Below are positions 16,801-23,151 of a DNA stretch of 32,840 nucleotides, piece by piece. Location of the stretch: positions 1 through 32,840 of the forward strand of contig UQMC01000003.1 of the NCBI GenBank assembly GCA_900542115.1, in the 5' to 3' direction. Positions within the stretch are counted from its first letter, which is position 1. Each line of letters starts with the position of its first letter. The notes beneath the pieces were generated by a model that made no database searches, was not told where the DNA came from, and saw only the letters and a list, made by a program, of their open reading frames with translations. The stretch is from an uncultured Oscillibacter sp. (GTDB taxonomy: Bacteria > Bacillota > Clostridia > Oscillospirales > Oscillospiraceae). A program made the position numbers and the translations under genes.

Positions 16801-17877
16801 GCAGATAAAAAGAGCTATGACGTTACGCTGAAGGGCCTGAAGCCCGGCGCCACCGAGGTCACGGCCAAGATCGACTATCAGGGCAGCACCTATGAGGCGC
16901 GGCTGCTGTTAACGGTCACGGCAGAGATCACCATTTCCACGAACATTGAGGATGTTAACTGCTACGTGGGCGAAGCGGCAACGATGCAGCTCATGGCGCA
17001 GGACAAGCTGGGGAAGTCGCTGCCCTATGCAAAATGGAGCGTGACCAGCAGTGCGCCTACTGTGGCCTCTGCCGTCATCAAGGACGATACAATGGTGGAA
17101 ATTCAGGGAAACAGTGAGGGCGACGCTGCGCTGACGCTTCAGGTGGACTGTGAGCTTCCCGGTGTCGGTACATTCAGTGCCAGCACGATTCGCAGTGTTT
17201 CCGTCCGGATGCAGGGTATTCTGGGCGTCGCCTCCGACAGGCACTATTGGCAGGGCAAGCTGATGAAGGAGACTGCCACCGGTTTTGCTGGTTTTGATTG
17301 GGCAGAGAAGCCCGCAGAGGTGACAACATTTGCAGAGAATGCACCGGCCTGCGGCGAGGAAACGCTGTTCCTCTACGCACAGGGCACGGACGCGGCCCTT
17401 GCAAACTACAGTGTGGAAAGTGTCACGGTGCAGAGCGGCACCTCCCCGGTGGAGGTAGCGCCGGGCAATACGAACGGTACGTATTGGGTACTGCCCGGTG
17501 CGAAGCAGACCTCCGGGGACTACACGGTGCTGCCGCTTCAGCTTTTCGGCAAGAGCGAGGGCGAGGTTACGCTGTCCGTTGTGCTGAAGGACCAGCGCTC
17601 CGGCAAGATCCTTACATTTGAGGGCGTCAAGTATACAATCCGGCCGCCGCTGCTGCATAGTGTGACCTACATCACGGGGCAGGGGACAAGTGAAAAGACG
17701 GAAACCGTGATTGTGAAGGGCGATACCGTCACACTTCCGAAGCCAGACAATGCGGGAATACAGAGCTTTCTGTACTGGCGCAGGAAAAATGGCGATACGC
17801 CCGATTCCATGAAATATCCCGCAGGATTTGTATTTCCCCTGACGGGTGACGTAATATTTCAGGCTGTTTACAAATGA
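10813..17877 (+). CDS. Giant modular prepilin with Glug, BIG2-like and InlB-type repeats
   Basis: A 2354-residue protein with a class III prepilin leader: MKRANRFDNRG, cut after G11, then FSLAEVMLTVAILVVLFA with Glu at mature position 5. Instead of the usual 100-200-residue head it carries a huge extracellular region. Three large modules each open with R-x-A-x-x-L (R328, R843, R1355) and close with a HYG-D/T-W motif (H693, H1177, H1929). They are filled with Glug-type GGLVG/GGLIG repeats (about 444-570, 965-1086, 1465-1730) that predict a beta-helix. BIG2-like Ig domains (about 1955-2135) and an InlB-B-type repeat (about 2281-2354, ending in QAVYK) follow. ATG 10813 is chosen because AAGGAG ends 9 bases upstream; ATG 10807 is possible. 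There is no LPxTG motif. Its place before the GspK/I/J-like pilins suggests a tip-mounted adhesin. The adhesive role is inference; the pilin leader and repeats are seen. Confidence 0.9.
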   Translation: MKRANRFDNRGFSLAEVMLTVAILVVLFALAMIPISKYQKEFRQQELDSKAELVFTAVQNRMTQLQAAGMESLYAWTRDGDRGITKLGLEPWGNTDPNIGENTLCYVTSADKLQENCAAADLFPEGQADDELWNADWVVEYDPKGGSVYAVFYGGSGMAQRYSPSEFDRLRSRAYRISDGAQVGYYSGDTVEIETTGTLEPYAEIINTDHLQLRVICPLKGMTLSFQARIWELDATGAETGDPVVVPFSVDEVKWDAPNYVATMTLDSLEEGMRFAKQTRFHGLTPGKNLKITVTVTSDNPLVDKGSCTVTTNSLFADLKDGDTAELRYARHLQNLDQASELSEDITKAVQTRDIDFAGDADDEWKALYGDLGFTPVHNSNLEQLEGAETGSAAGVYPVIYDLPVDVTSDAGLIQSVSAGKMLLLKNIRLSGANVTGKTATSSAVGALVGCVNGALTLENCQVYLSRSHGHVGPDANRNKQWLQGGDTGGLVGRIEAGGSAEIQNSFAATTAAGVMSVGGLVGRVDGELSVTHSYADCYLTLEKGSQGIAGGLVGVGIDTVTLKVEDAYAAGFLTADQTAGIAGMRASLTNVYTACALMTERAEGGYDTDGKLTYSTVTGGSAAGQVYYLCNGEENVVLGESRTWTSADRTEAAAELGDAFTDETSGLNTVRYELKVSGLSSYTFPRLKNLPHYGDWKAEFESGALAYYEYYADGSYGFYGGNIDTLKDTKAVLGDGYAAVYEGTVPPASLTVTLNYTVKGVQAKKEITLNGTNAVTVQANGRTYQLLRFSKEDLETAGAVDNYYITAIGNERTYSFNPHFAKTAVEGAAVIEKTAEQTISIRTARQLNNLSRYYSDYRDTISEIASFAQELNIDYSAYDWAHYTALGTVVTTQPPIGESEALSFIHEYDGGCHTITGVRFTDNGTYMGLFGYNRGQLRDIVLTQAVAADASGPMLRMSARMKTAYIGVLAGVNSGTITNCAVAGYQLQVQAYSASTVYAGGLVGSNLGGRIRGCSAEFPLLYAASTYAKLYVGGLVGNSSGQIRQSYVTGAVNIEEIKGGGVTLAGFAAENGGSIQNSYCAVSMISAGAETKGFTVGGIVRDCYYLNGGTYAFRGSVALYDAADSSGAQPVTDEKLSGQKIGGFGTVSASYDHAATDEENYPYPGSVTNAAGDYVHYGDWVMESDLGKLGVFYWEYETGGANNGYHISYIGFDGSAEKRGESLCETHDDGGVITRFGYGYYWKDGQTKPAFTTSKFCAGTTAVSEISEKLREQIPGYTFTAFESGENGLRLLSADERNAEWTLTVGTYTYRYSVCPFFGNAFNYMSGTGTSGAEDNIQPGTPETDGKGLAYQIRSADQLQFINWSYVDGTGSATRLVTKNNYKLFPYLQYTNSTGTAKQTRTDAERNRPAQSWQQTHDLNGANQEAGKAEKQENNRQFYPIAGAVDHITTNNSYSMVLYNWFGGSYDGGNYYIKNLNIESPCYNVGLFGTTAGADIRNIVLYSDNNAVIQRRTEQSDWGNSGGESDIMRYQCAYAMGGLVGIAYRYHNDPGSVITNCAIAGYVIQDNSKNLLRLGEAVVGGLIGVSNLDLKQCSAVVDIQVNCTHIWRNDSGLNAARYGNFIRVGGLVGGLRDKATDCYTGGKITVSKETLKERVRTGSWGSDNTHFADGSEAVEVKWPIAGNGSNANPATYVFIGGIGGSGFSANFQNFTGVNNTSADGAPKFYNCYTYINLPDMEGTITAISLIGSTADRYKYTTYTVENCYYLKSIKDQASFAKASKTYNPNNTNSMFTLLYNKPDVQEAMFKGNMSYLTSYLWETSVKYGSEVKGLTGLTYDQMAQRIGDANIQTANGLNKTFGSFKDALNNGRTGSEAAYDWVTTEEQDAQGNNIPVHGKYSFPGSTDALLGQDFPFPTVLRQEKQGQTMNLHYGTWPLHGLFWSKGIASMDLIADYKDRAAGSSIQMELKPYELGISDAPQVNFEYTDAAIVQVSAVWNADKKSYDVTLKGLKPGATEVTAKIDYQGSTYEARLLLTVTAEITISTNIEDVNCYVGEAATMQLMAQDKLGKSLPYAKWSVTSSAPTVASAVIKDDTMVEIQGNSEGDAALTLQVDCELPGVGTFSASTIRSVSVRMQGILGVASDRHYWQGKLMKETATGFAGFDWAEKPAEVTTFAENAPACGEETLFLYAQGTDAALANYSVESVTVQSGTSPVEVAPGNTNGTYWVLPGAKQTSGDYTVLPLQLFGKSEGEVTLSVVLKDQRSGKILTFEGVKYTIRPPLLHSVTYITGQGTSEKTETVIVKGDTVTLPKPDNAGIQSFLYWRRKNGDTPDSMKYPAGFVFPLTGDVIFQAVYK

Positions 17878-17897
17878 GAGAAAGGAGGGCCTTGGGT

Positions 17898-18596
17898 ATG
17901 ATGAATAAGCTGCGCGACAGGCGGGGCGCATCGCTCCTGATGGCCCTCCTGCTGCTCCTGCTGGCAACGATGGTCAGCGTGGTCATCCTGACTGCGGTTT
18001 CCAGCGCGGCTCGGCACCTGAGCCGCGACCGGGAGGCCCAGCAGAACTACCTGACGGTCAGCTCTGCGGCAGAGCTGCTGCGAAGCGGTATCAAAGGCGC
18101 GAAATATATCCGGACAGAAACCGTGACCTACACCTATGATTATGACGCGGAAGGCAACGTGACCGGTAGCCATGAGAGCGAGCCAGTGATTGTGACAACG
18201 CAGGCTGAAGCTATGGGCGTTATGGGTGCATGGCTGGCGTCCTGCATTCAGACGGACGGAAACTGGCAGCAGAGCGAGCGTCATGACACAATTACGCTTA
18301 CGGTCACCCCTCAGGGAACGGACGAGGTTTTACGGCCGGTGAAGGTCGATTTTTCCATGACGGACAAGGGTGAAATATCCACGAACACAACTGCCGCCGA
18401 TTTTACGCTGGTATTTTATCTGCCGGATGGCGATGACTGCCGCATGACGCTGAAGCTCACGGGCTATCGGACATGGAGCGAGGAGTGGAAAGGCTCTGTA
18501 GAATTGGGGGAGCGGCGGCATATCATGACCACTTCGATCGAATGGAAGAATGATGTCATCACCAAGGGCGGAGAGGTACAGGAGGGGACAGCATGA
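17898..18596 (+). CDS. PilX/GspK-like minor pilin lacking Glu5
   Basis: A 232-residue prepilin-like protein. The leader MMNKLRDRRG would be cut after G10, giving ASLLMALLLLLLATMV. Mature residue 5 is Met, not Glu. That loss, with the S-L-L-M-A-L-L-L pattern, is typical of GspK/PilX-type pilins, which start the filament and therefore do not need Glu5 to neutralise a preceding subunit. The head is about 200 residues, with no cysteine pair except isolated residues. ATG 17898 follows AAAGGAGG by a normal distance; an in-frame ATG at 17874 overlaps the previous stop but lacks a good site. Family assignment is moderate. Confidence 0.78.
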   Translation: MMNKLRDRRGASLLMALLLLLLATMVSVVILTAVSSAARHLSRDREAQQNYLTVSSAAELLRSGIKGAKYIRTETVTYTYDYDAEGNVTGSHESEPVIVTTQAEAMGVMGAWLASCIQTDGNWQQSERHDTITLTVTPQGTDEVLRPVKVDFSMTDKGEISTNTTAADFTLVFYLPDGDDCRMTLKLTGYRTWSEEWKGSVELGERRHIMTTSIEWKNDVITKGGEVQEGTA

Positions 18597-18886
18597 ACAG
18601 GCTGAAGGACAATCGGGGCGAGACCCTGATCGAGTCGCTGGTCTCCTTGCTGATTTTGACCATGACCTTTGCCTTTCTGGCCGTGGCGTCCACCACGGCG
18701 GCAAGGCTCAACGCCAAGGTGCGGGATACGGATGTCTCTTTTCGGTATGCGGCGGAAAGCACTGACAATGCAAGGGTCGAGCTTCAGGGCTCCGTTTCGC
18801 TTGATGGCATTAAAAGCGGCTTACAGACCGTGACGCTGTACGAAAATAACGGTTACCTCTATTATGATGGGGGGCCGGGGATATGA
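18593..18886 (+). CDS. PilV/GspI-like small minor pilin
   Basis: A 97-residue prepilin. The leader MNRLKDNRG is cut after G9, and the mature form begins ETLIESLVSLLILTM. Glu5 is present, and residue 1 is Glu instead of the usual Phe or Met. The ETLIE start resembles GspI/PilV-type minor pilins. The head is only about 55 residues, very small for this family. It overlaps the preceding and following genes by 4 bases, so the three minor pilins are translated as a coupled set. Confidence 0.8.
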   Translation: MNRLKDNRGETLIESLVSLLILTMTFAFLAVASTTAARLNAKVRDTDVSFRYAAESTDNARVELQGSVSLDGIKSGLQTVTLYENNGYLYYDGGPGI

Positions 18887-19386
18887 GCAGACTGAAAAGC
18901 AGCCGGGGCATGACCTTTATGGAGCTGCTGTGCGCCGTGCTGATTTTGATGATGTCCACCGCGCTGGTGCTGGTGGGCGTCAATCTGGCGCTGACAACCT
19001 ACCGGGCGAATATGGAGGCGTCGGAGGCACAGGTCCTCTACTCCACTCTGACAACAGTCATCAGTGATAAGCTGCGCTATTGCGGAACAGTGGAAACGGC
19101 GGAGGATGGCACCATCACCCAAATATTCGCGCAGGGTATCGGCACTGGCAGCGGTGAGGCGTTTCAGCTTACGGAGGACGGAAAAGTGATGCTGGGCGGA
19201 AAAAGCCTGCTGGGCTCTGGTGCCTACCCACGGGACCTTACAGTGAGCAGTCTGACCATGACTTATAATAAGGACTCACGGCTCTTTACGGTCTCCATGG
19301 AGATCAGTAACCAAAAGGGACAGAGGTTAGCCGGAGGCATGGACTTTCAGGTGAAAAAGCTGAACACGTCAGAATCGGACATATAG
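18883..19386 (+). CDS. PilW/GspJ-like minor pilin
   Basis: A 167-residue prepilin. The leader MSRLKSSRG is cut after G9, and the mature form begins MTFMELLCAVLILMM with Glu5. It fits the GspJ/PilW group by order in the operon and by size. The head has a strand-rich C-terminus (LTVSSLTMTYNKDSRLFTVSMEI). With the two preceding genes it would form the initiating minor-pilin complex at the tip. It is the last gene of the pilus operon; a terminator follows 5 bases after the stop. Confidence 0.82.
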   Translation: MSRLKSSRGMTFMELLCAVLILMMSTALVLVGVNLALTTYRANMEASEAQVLYSTLTTVISDKLRYCGTVETAEDGTITQIFAQGIGTGSGEAFQLTEDGKVMLGGKSLLGSGAYPRDLTVSSLTMTYNKDSRLFTVSMEISNQKGQRLAGGMDFQVKKLNTSESDI

Positions 19387-19390
19387 AAAA

Positions 19391-19425
19391 AGGCCTGAGA
19401 CTGCTTTTGCGGTCTCAGGTCTTTT
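19391..19425 (+). terminator. Terminator of the type IV pilus operon
   Basis: CCTGAGAC (19394-19401) pairs with GTCTCAGG (19412-19419), followed by TCTTTTT. It closes a transcript of about 15.3 kb that began near 4071. Confidence 0.88.
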
Positions 19426-19432
19426 TGAATGC

Positions 19433-20416
19433 TCAGCCCATGTGCGCCTTTAAGCGCTCCAGATTTTGCTTCATCAGCGATACATAGGTCTCGCCACCAG
19501 CCAGCTCCTCCGGCGTGACATTATGGCAGGTGTGGAACATGGCGGTGTCGGCACCCGCCGCTTCGGCAATGGCGTCCGCCACCAGATGATTGGAAAACTC
19601 AATGTACCAGACGGTAGAAATGTGCTCCGTGCGGACCTTATCCGTCAGGAAAGCCACTGTGGCGGCGGAGGGCTCTGTCTGGGTGGAGCAGCCGGGGAAG
19701 GCGGCGTAGTAGTTCAAATCAAATTCCTCTGCAAAGTACAGCAGCGGGAAGCGGTCGCCGAATACGATGGTGCGGCCCGGCAGGTCTGCAAAGAAATCAT
19801 GAAATTCACCGTCCAGCGCGTCGATTTGGGAGGCGTAAGCCTCGGCGTTGGCCCGGTACTGCTCGGCGTGGGCGCTGTCCAGCGCGGCCAGCACTTCCCC
19901 GAATTGCCGGGTGATGGCGGCGGCATTGGCGGGAGAGGTCCAAACGTGCTCATCGATTTCCGTCACGCCGCCGAGATGGTCTTCGTCCTCATGGTGATGC
20001 GCGTCCTCATTCTCGTGATGATGGCCGACCTCCTCCTGCATCCCTTCCGCGTGGACCTCCTCCAGCGTTTCTACGCAGTCGACCATGGCAAGCGTGGTGC
20101 CTGTGGGCTCCGCTGCGTCCAAAATCGTTTCCACCCAACTGTCCGATTCGCCGCCGAGGTACAAGAACAGGTCGCAGCTCTGCACGGCCAAAATGTCCGC
20201 CGGGGTGGGCTCATAGGAGTGGCTCTCCGTCCCCGGAGGGAGCAGGAGCTGCACATCCGCCAGGTCTCCGGCGGCGGCACGGGCAAAATCATAGGCAGGG
20301 AAGACGGTAGCCACGATTTGCAGGCGGCCGGTGTCCTTTGTTGGGGTCGGAGCCAATGCTGGTGCACAGCCGGTGAGCAGAGAGAGCAGTAAAGAAACAA
20401 TCAATAGCTTTTTCAC
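19433..20416 (-). CDS. Zinc-type metal ABC transporter substrate-binding lipoprotein
   Basis: A 327-residue lipoprotein of the ZnuA/AdcA cluster A-I family that captures Zn2+ or Mn2+ outside the membrane. The signal ends in the lipobox LLTGC (C17). The ligand region GTESHSYEPTPAD supplies the first His, and DEHVWTSP the second. Between them lies a His/Asp/Glu-rich loop (HHHENEDAHHHEDEDH), the hallmark of zinc members. The C-terminal half has GDRFPLLYF and AAFPGCSTQTEPS, typical of a clostridial subgroup. The start is GTG at 20416 with GAGGAA upstream; a longer frame runs back through the promoter and is rejected. No permease or ATPase gene adjoins it. A Fur-like box overlaps its promoter region. 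Confidence 0.88.
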   Translation of the reverse strand: MKKLLIVSLLLSLLTGCAPALAPTPTKDTGRLQIVATVFPAYDFARAAAGDLADVQLLLPPGTESHSYEPTPADILAVQSCDLFLYLGGESDSWVETILDAAEPTGTTLAMVDCVETLEEVHAEGMQEEVGHHHENEDAHHHEDEDHLGGVTEIDEHVWTSPANAAAITRQFGEVLAALDSAHAEQYRANAEAYASQIDALDGEFHDFFADLPGRTIVFGDRFPLLYFAEEFDLNYYAAFPGCSTQTEPSAATVAFLTDKVRTEHISTVWYIEFSNHLVADAIAEAAGADTAMFHTCHNVTPEELAGGETYVSLMKQNLERLKAHMG

Positions 20417-20433
20417 AGAAATTCCTCGCAATT

Positions 20434-20448
20434 TGAGAATGATTTTCA
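20434..20448 (-). promoter_or_regulatory. Fur-family operator (7-1-7 palindrome)
   Basis: TGAGAATGATTTTCA is a 15-base palindrome around a central G that matches the Fur 7-1-7 consensus TGATAATNATTATCA at all but two positions; symmetry extends three bases outward on each side. It lies between the -10 box and the start codon of the metal-binding lipoprotein, a repressing position. The B. subtilis Zur consensus (TCGTAATNATTACGA) fits less well. Confidence 0.75.
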
Positions 20449-20451
20449 AAT

Positions 20452-20480
20452 ATGATACCACAACGGCACCAAAAAAGCAA
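20452..20480 (-). promoter_or_regulatory. Promoter of the metal-binding lipoprotein gene
   Basis: On the minus strand, -35 TTGCTT (20480-20475) and -10 TATCAT (20457-20452) have a 17-base spacer. The -35 is embedded in the U-run side of the upstream terminator, and the Fur-like box follows the -10 directly. Confidence 0.7.
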
Positions 20481-20510
20481 GCCCCCGGCAAAATTTGCCG
20501 AGGGCTTGCT
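20470..20510 (-). terminator. Terminator of the ylmH-DUF896-pepD operon
   Basis: On the minus strand GCAAGCCCTCGGCAAA pairs with TTTGCCGGGGGCTTGC (G-U at one position) around a single T, followed by a run of T (20476-20471). It lies just after the pepD stop. Confidence 0.85.
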
Positions 20511-20523
20511 GTGGCTTTGAGGC

Positions 20524-21963
20524 TTACTTGCTGCGCTTGAGAACTTCCTTCACCAGCTCCCAAGTCCGCTGGACGGAGGCAATGTGCATCCGCTCTCTGG
20601 GCGTATGGATATCGGACAGGTCCGGACCGAAGGAAACGCAGTCCAGCCCTGGCAGCTTTTCGCTGAACAAGCCGCACTCCACACCGGCGTGCATGGCCTT
20701 GATAGTGGGTTCCTTGCCGTACTGCTCCTGGTAGACCTCCACCATGCGCTCCCGCAAGGGGGACTGGGGCATATACTCCCAGCCGGGATAGTCGCCCTCG
20801 GCCTCCGTGGTGCCGCCCAACTGCTCCGTCAGGCAGATGAGCTGATCCAGCACGGCCTTTTTCTGTGTGGCAACGCTGCTGCGGATGGAGGCCCGGAGCA
20901 CCTGACGGTCCTCATCGGTGTACATGATGCCAAGGTTCAGGGAGGTCTGCACAAGACCCGGCATATCCTGACTCATAGTCTGCACGCCGAAGGGCGTGCA
21001 GGTCAGCAGCGTCACAACGCGCCGGGTGCTCTCAGCGTCCATAGGGGCCCACTGTGCCTCGGCGGTCTCCACGCTCACGCTGAGGTTGGGGTCGGAAACG
21101 CGATACTCCCGCTTCAGCGCACGGGTCAACTCCTCCACAGCGGCGCGGACCGCTGCGGCGTCCGCCGTGACGATGACCGTCTCGGAGGCGGCGCAGATGG
21201 CGTTGTCCTTAGCGCCGCCGGCGGCGGAGACAAGGCGGGTGTCCGCCGCGCCGCAGGCAGCGCGGAGCAGGCGGCCCTGCAGCTTGTTGGCGTTGGCGCG
21301 GCCGGTGCCAATCTCCATGCCGGAGTGGCCGCCCACAAGGCCGGAGACCTTGATGGCAAGGGTCTCGCCCGCAAAATGTGCCCGGTGGACCGGCAGGGCG
21401 TTGGTGACCTGACAGCCGCCGGCGCAGCCTACAATGAACATTCCCTCGGTATCAGCGTCAATGTTCAGCATCTGCCGGCCCTGAAGGGGGGATACATCCA
21501 TCACCATAGCGCCCAGCATACCGATTTCCTCATCGGTGGTCAGCACGGCCTCCAGACGGGGGTGCTGCAGGGTCTTATCCTCCAGTGCGGCCAGCGCCAT
21601 GGCAACGGCAATACCGTCATCCGCGCCCAGCGTGGTGCCTCGGGCGCCTACGGTATCGCCCTCCACAAAGAGGTCCAGCCCTTCGGTCTCCATATTCTTC
21701 GCACAGCCGGGATCCTTTTCGCACACCATGTCCAGATGGCCCTGCAAAATCACGGCAGGGGCGTTTTCATAGCCGGGGGTGGCGGGAGCGATGAGAATCA
21801 CGTTGTTGGCCGCGTCCTGATGGCACTCCAGTCCGCGCTCCTCACCGAATTTCACGCACCAATCGCTGATGGCCTTGGTGTTCCGGGAGCCGTGGGGGAT
21901 AGACGCCAGAGACTCAAAAATTTCAAAGACCCGCTTCGGCTCTAAATTGGATAAAACTGCCAT
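20524..21963 (-). CDS. pepD: Aminoacyl-histidine dipeptidase (PepD-like, M20)
   Basis: A 479-residue M20-family zinc dipeptidase of the PepD (Xaa-His dipeptidase, carnosinase-type) group. Metal and catalytic elements are visible: QGHLDMV (H76, catalytic D78), the bridging aspartate region TLGADDGIA (D115), and TTDEEIG with the general base and ligand (E145, E146). The lid/dimerisation domain follows (GGHSGMEIG at about 215). Length is normal. ATG 21963 follows AGGAGAA. It is the third gene of a minus-strand operon, starting 2 bases after the DUF896 stop, and probably recycles dipeptides for nutrition. Confidence 0.92.
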   Translation of the reverse strand: MAVLSNLEPKRVFEIFESLASIPHGSRNTKAISDWCVKFGEERGLECHQDAANNVILIAPATPGYENAPAVILQGHLDMVCEKDPGCAKNMETEGLDLFVEGDTVGARGTTLGADDGIAVAMALAALEDKTLQHPRLEAVLTTDEEIGMLGAMVMDVSPLQGRQMLNIDADTEGMFIVGCAGGCQVTNALPVHRAHFAGETLAIKVSGLVGGHSGMEIGTGRANANKLQGRLLRAACGAADTRLVSAAGGAKDNAICAASETVIVTADAAAVRAAVEELTRALKREYRVSDPNLSVSVETAEAQWAPMDAESTRRVVTLLTCTPFGVQTMSQDMPGLVQTSLNLGIMYTDEDRQVLRASIRSSVATQKKAVLDQLICLTEQLGGTTEAEGDYPGWEYMPQSPLRERMVEVYQEQYGKEPTIKAMHAGVECGLFSEKLPGLDCVSFGPDLSDIHTPRERMHIASVQRTWELVKEVLKRSK

Positions 21964-21965
21964 AA

Positions 21966-22175
21966 TTATTCTCCTTTTTTCTTCAGCTTTGTTTTATTGC
22001 CCTTTTTATCTACAATATAGGTATGGTCCAGTTGGCCCTTCAGACTGCCCAATACGGAGTCAATGTATTCCCGCCGCAGCGCGGCGCGCTCCATTTCCTC
22101 CCATTCGGTCAGCCCCTCCGGGCTTTTGGCCTTTTTTGCCAGTTCATTGATTCGGTCGATCTGCTTTTGCTCCAT
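21966..22175 (-). CDS. DUF896 (YnzC-like) small protein
   Basis: A 69-residue protein, MEQKQIDRINELAKKAK followed by L-T-x-x-E and REYIDSVLGSLKGQL, matching the DUF896/YnzC family of small helical proteins found in Firmicutes. The B. subtilis homologue is in the SOS operon; no function is settled. The start at 22175 (with GGAG upstream) is chosen over an in-frame ATG 39 bases further up because the family begins here. The neighbours are unlike those in B. subtilis: here it is squeezed between ylmH and pepD. Confidence 0.88.
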   Translation of the reverse strand: MEQKQIDRINELAKKAKSPEGLTEWEEMERAALRREYIDSVLGSLKGQLDHTYIVDKKGNKTKLKKKGE

Positions 22176-22201
22176 ATTGACTCCGTTCCGCGGTGTCCCG
22201 C

Positions 22202-22999
22202 TTATTGATAGCATTTGACGGTAATGGGGATGCGGCCTTTTTTTGTGAGGCCGCCGATCTCCGTCAGCTCAAATTTTCCAAAGCCCCGGGCGGACACGGT
22301 ATCCCCGGCGGAGACCTGGCGATCCGGCTTCGTGCATTCCCGCCAGTTCAGCTGAACACGGCCGCTCTCAATCAGCGCCGCCGCCTTACCCCGGGCCATG
22401 CGGAAGCCCGTGGCGCACACGGCGTCCAGCCGTAGGGAGGAAACGGTGTCCCGCCGCTCCTCGCACCGGACCTCCGGAATGTGGAGGTGTCCCGGCTCGA
22501 TTTCGGAGACATTCAGCCGGGCGCGGCCCGCCGTGTTCCAGCTCTGGAGAAGAAAATCCGCCACGGTGTCCAGCACCATGAGGTCGGCGCTGTCAGGGCT
22601 GACCAGAATATCGCCCAGCTTTTCCCGGATGATGCCCATTCCCATGAGACTTCCTAAAAAATCTCGATGCGTCAGCTTTTCATCCGCCCGGAACTGCGCC
22701 CGCAGACAGCGGATGGGACTTTGACCTTCGGCGTCCGCGGCGTCCAGCCAGTCCGGCAGAAACAGGAGCAGCGCCCGCTCCGCGTCATCGTAGCCCCCCA
22801 GCCGGACATAGGCCGTGTCGGAAATTCCGGCGGTTCGGAGCATATCCATTGCCATGGCCTGCTGCGCGGGACTGAGAAAATCCGTGGCGGCGGGAACGTT
22901 CCGTTCTGACGCCTGCCGCTCGCGGTCCAGTACCCGGGCCAGAAGGAGCCGATCGTCACCAAGAGCGCCGCACTGGTCTAATAGCTTGCTTTTGTCCAT
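22202..22999 (-). CDS. ylmH: YlmH-like S4-domain RNA-binding protein
   Basis: A 265-residue protein with the YlmH layout: an N-terminal region with RxxFLSPAQQ (here TDFLSPAQQAMA), a central domain containing LTHRDFLGSLMGMGIIREKLGDI, which is highly characteristic, and a C-terminal S4 RNA-binding domain (about 185-245; RLDAVCATGFRMARGKAAALIESGRVQLN). YlmH has been reported to take part in ribosome-associated quality control in B. subtilis, recognising stalled large subunits. In many Firmicutes it sits in the ylm/divIVA cluster; here it heads an operon with DUF896 and pepD. Confidence 0.9.
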   Translation of the reverse strand: MDKSKLLDQCGALGDDRLLLARVLDRERQASERNVPAATDFLSPAQQAMAMDMLRTAGISDTAYVRLGGYDDAERALLLFLPDWLDAADAEGQSPIRCLRAQFRADEKLTHRDFLGSLMGMGIIREKLGDILVSPDSADLMVLDTVADFLLQSWNTAGRARLNVSEIEPGHLHIPEVRCEERRDTVSSLRLDAVCATGFRMARGKAAALIESGRVQLNWRECTKPDRQVSAGDTVSARGFGKFELTEIGGLTKKGRIPITVKCYQ

Positions 23000-23058
23000 T
23001 TACGGCTCCCTTCGTGTGATTTTTTGCATAAGGGCCATAGGCCTTCATGCAGAGCCTC

Positions 23059-23087
23059 ATTTTACCACGGCCCTTGGGAAATAGCAA
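23059..23087 (-). promoter_or_regulatory. Promoter of the ylmH operon
   Basis: On the minus strand, -35 TTGCTA (23087-23082) and -10 TAAAAT (23064-23059) are 17 bases apart. The roughly 50-base leader holds an imperfect hairpin, GCATGAAGGCC with GGCCCTTATGC (23051-23027). Confidence 0.75.
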
Positions 23088-23102
23088 GGGCGGCCGCCCG
23101 TT

Positions 23103-23139
23103 AAAAAATACATTCCCGGGTGCTCTGCACCCGGGAATG
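23103..23139 (-). terminator. Terminator of the SH3b protein gene
   Basis: A perfect 13-bp stem, CATTCCCGGGTGC (minus-strand 23139-23127) with GCACCCGGGAATG (23123-23111), has a 3-base loop, and six T follow on the minus strand (23108-23103). It lies 12 bases beyond the stop. Confidence 0.9.
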
Positions 23140-23151
23140 CTGTATAAGCTA

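Noticed and set aside
17655..17877. Wall-anchoring (LPxTG) or autotransporter end of the giant protein
   Set aside because: The C-terminus is an InlB-type repeat ending in QAVYK with no sorting motif, hydrophobic span or basic tail.
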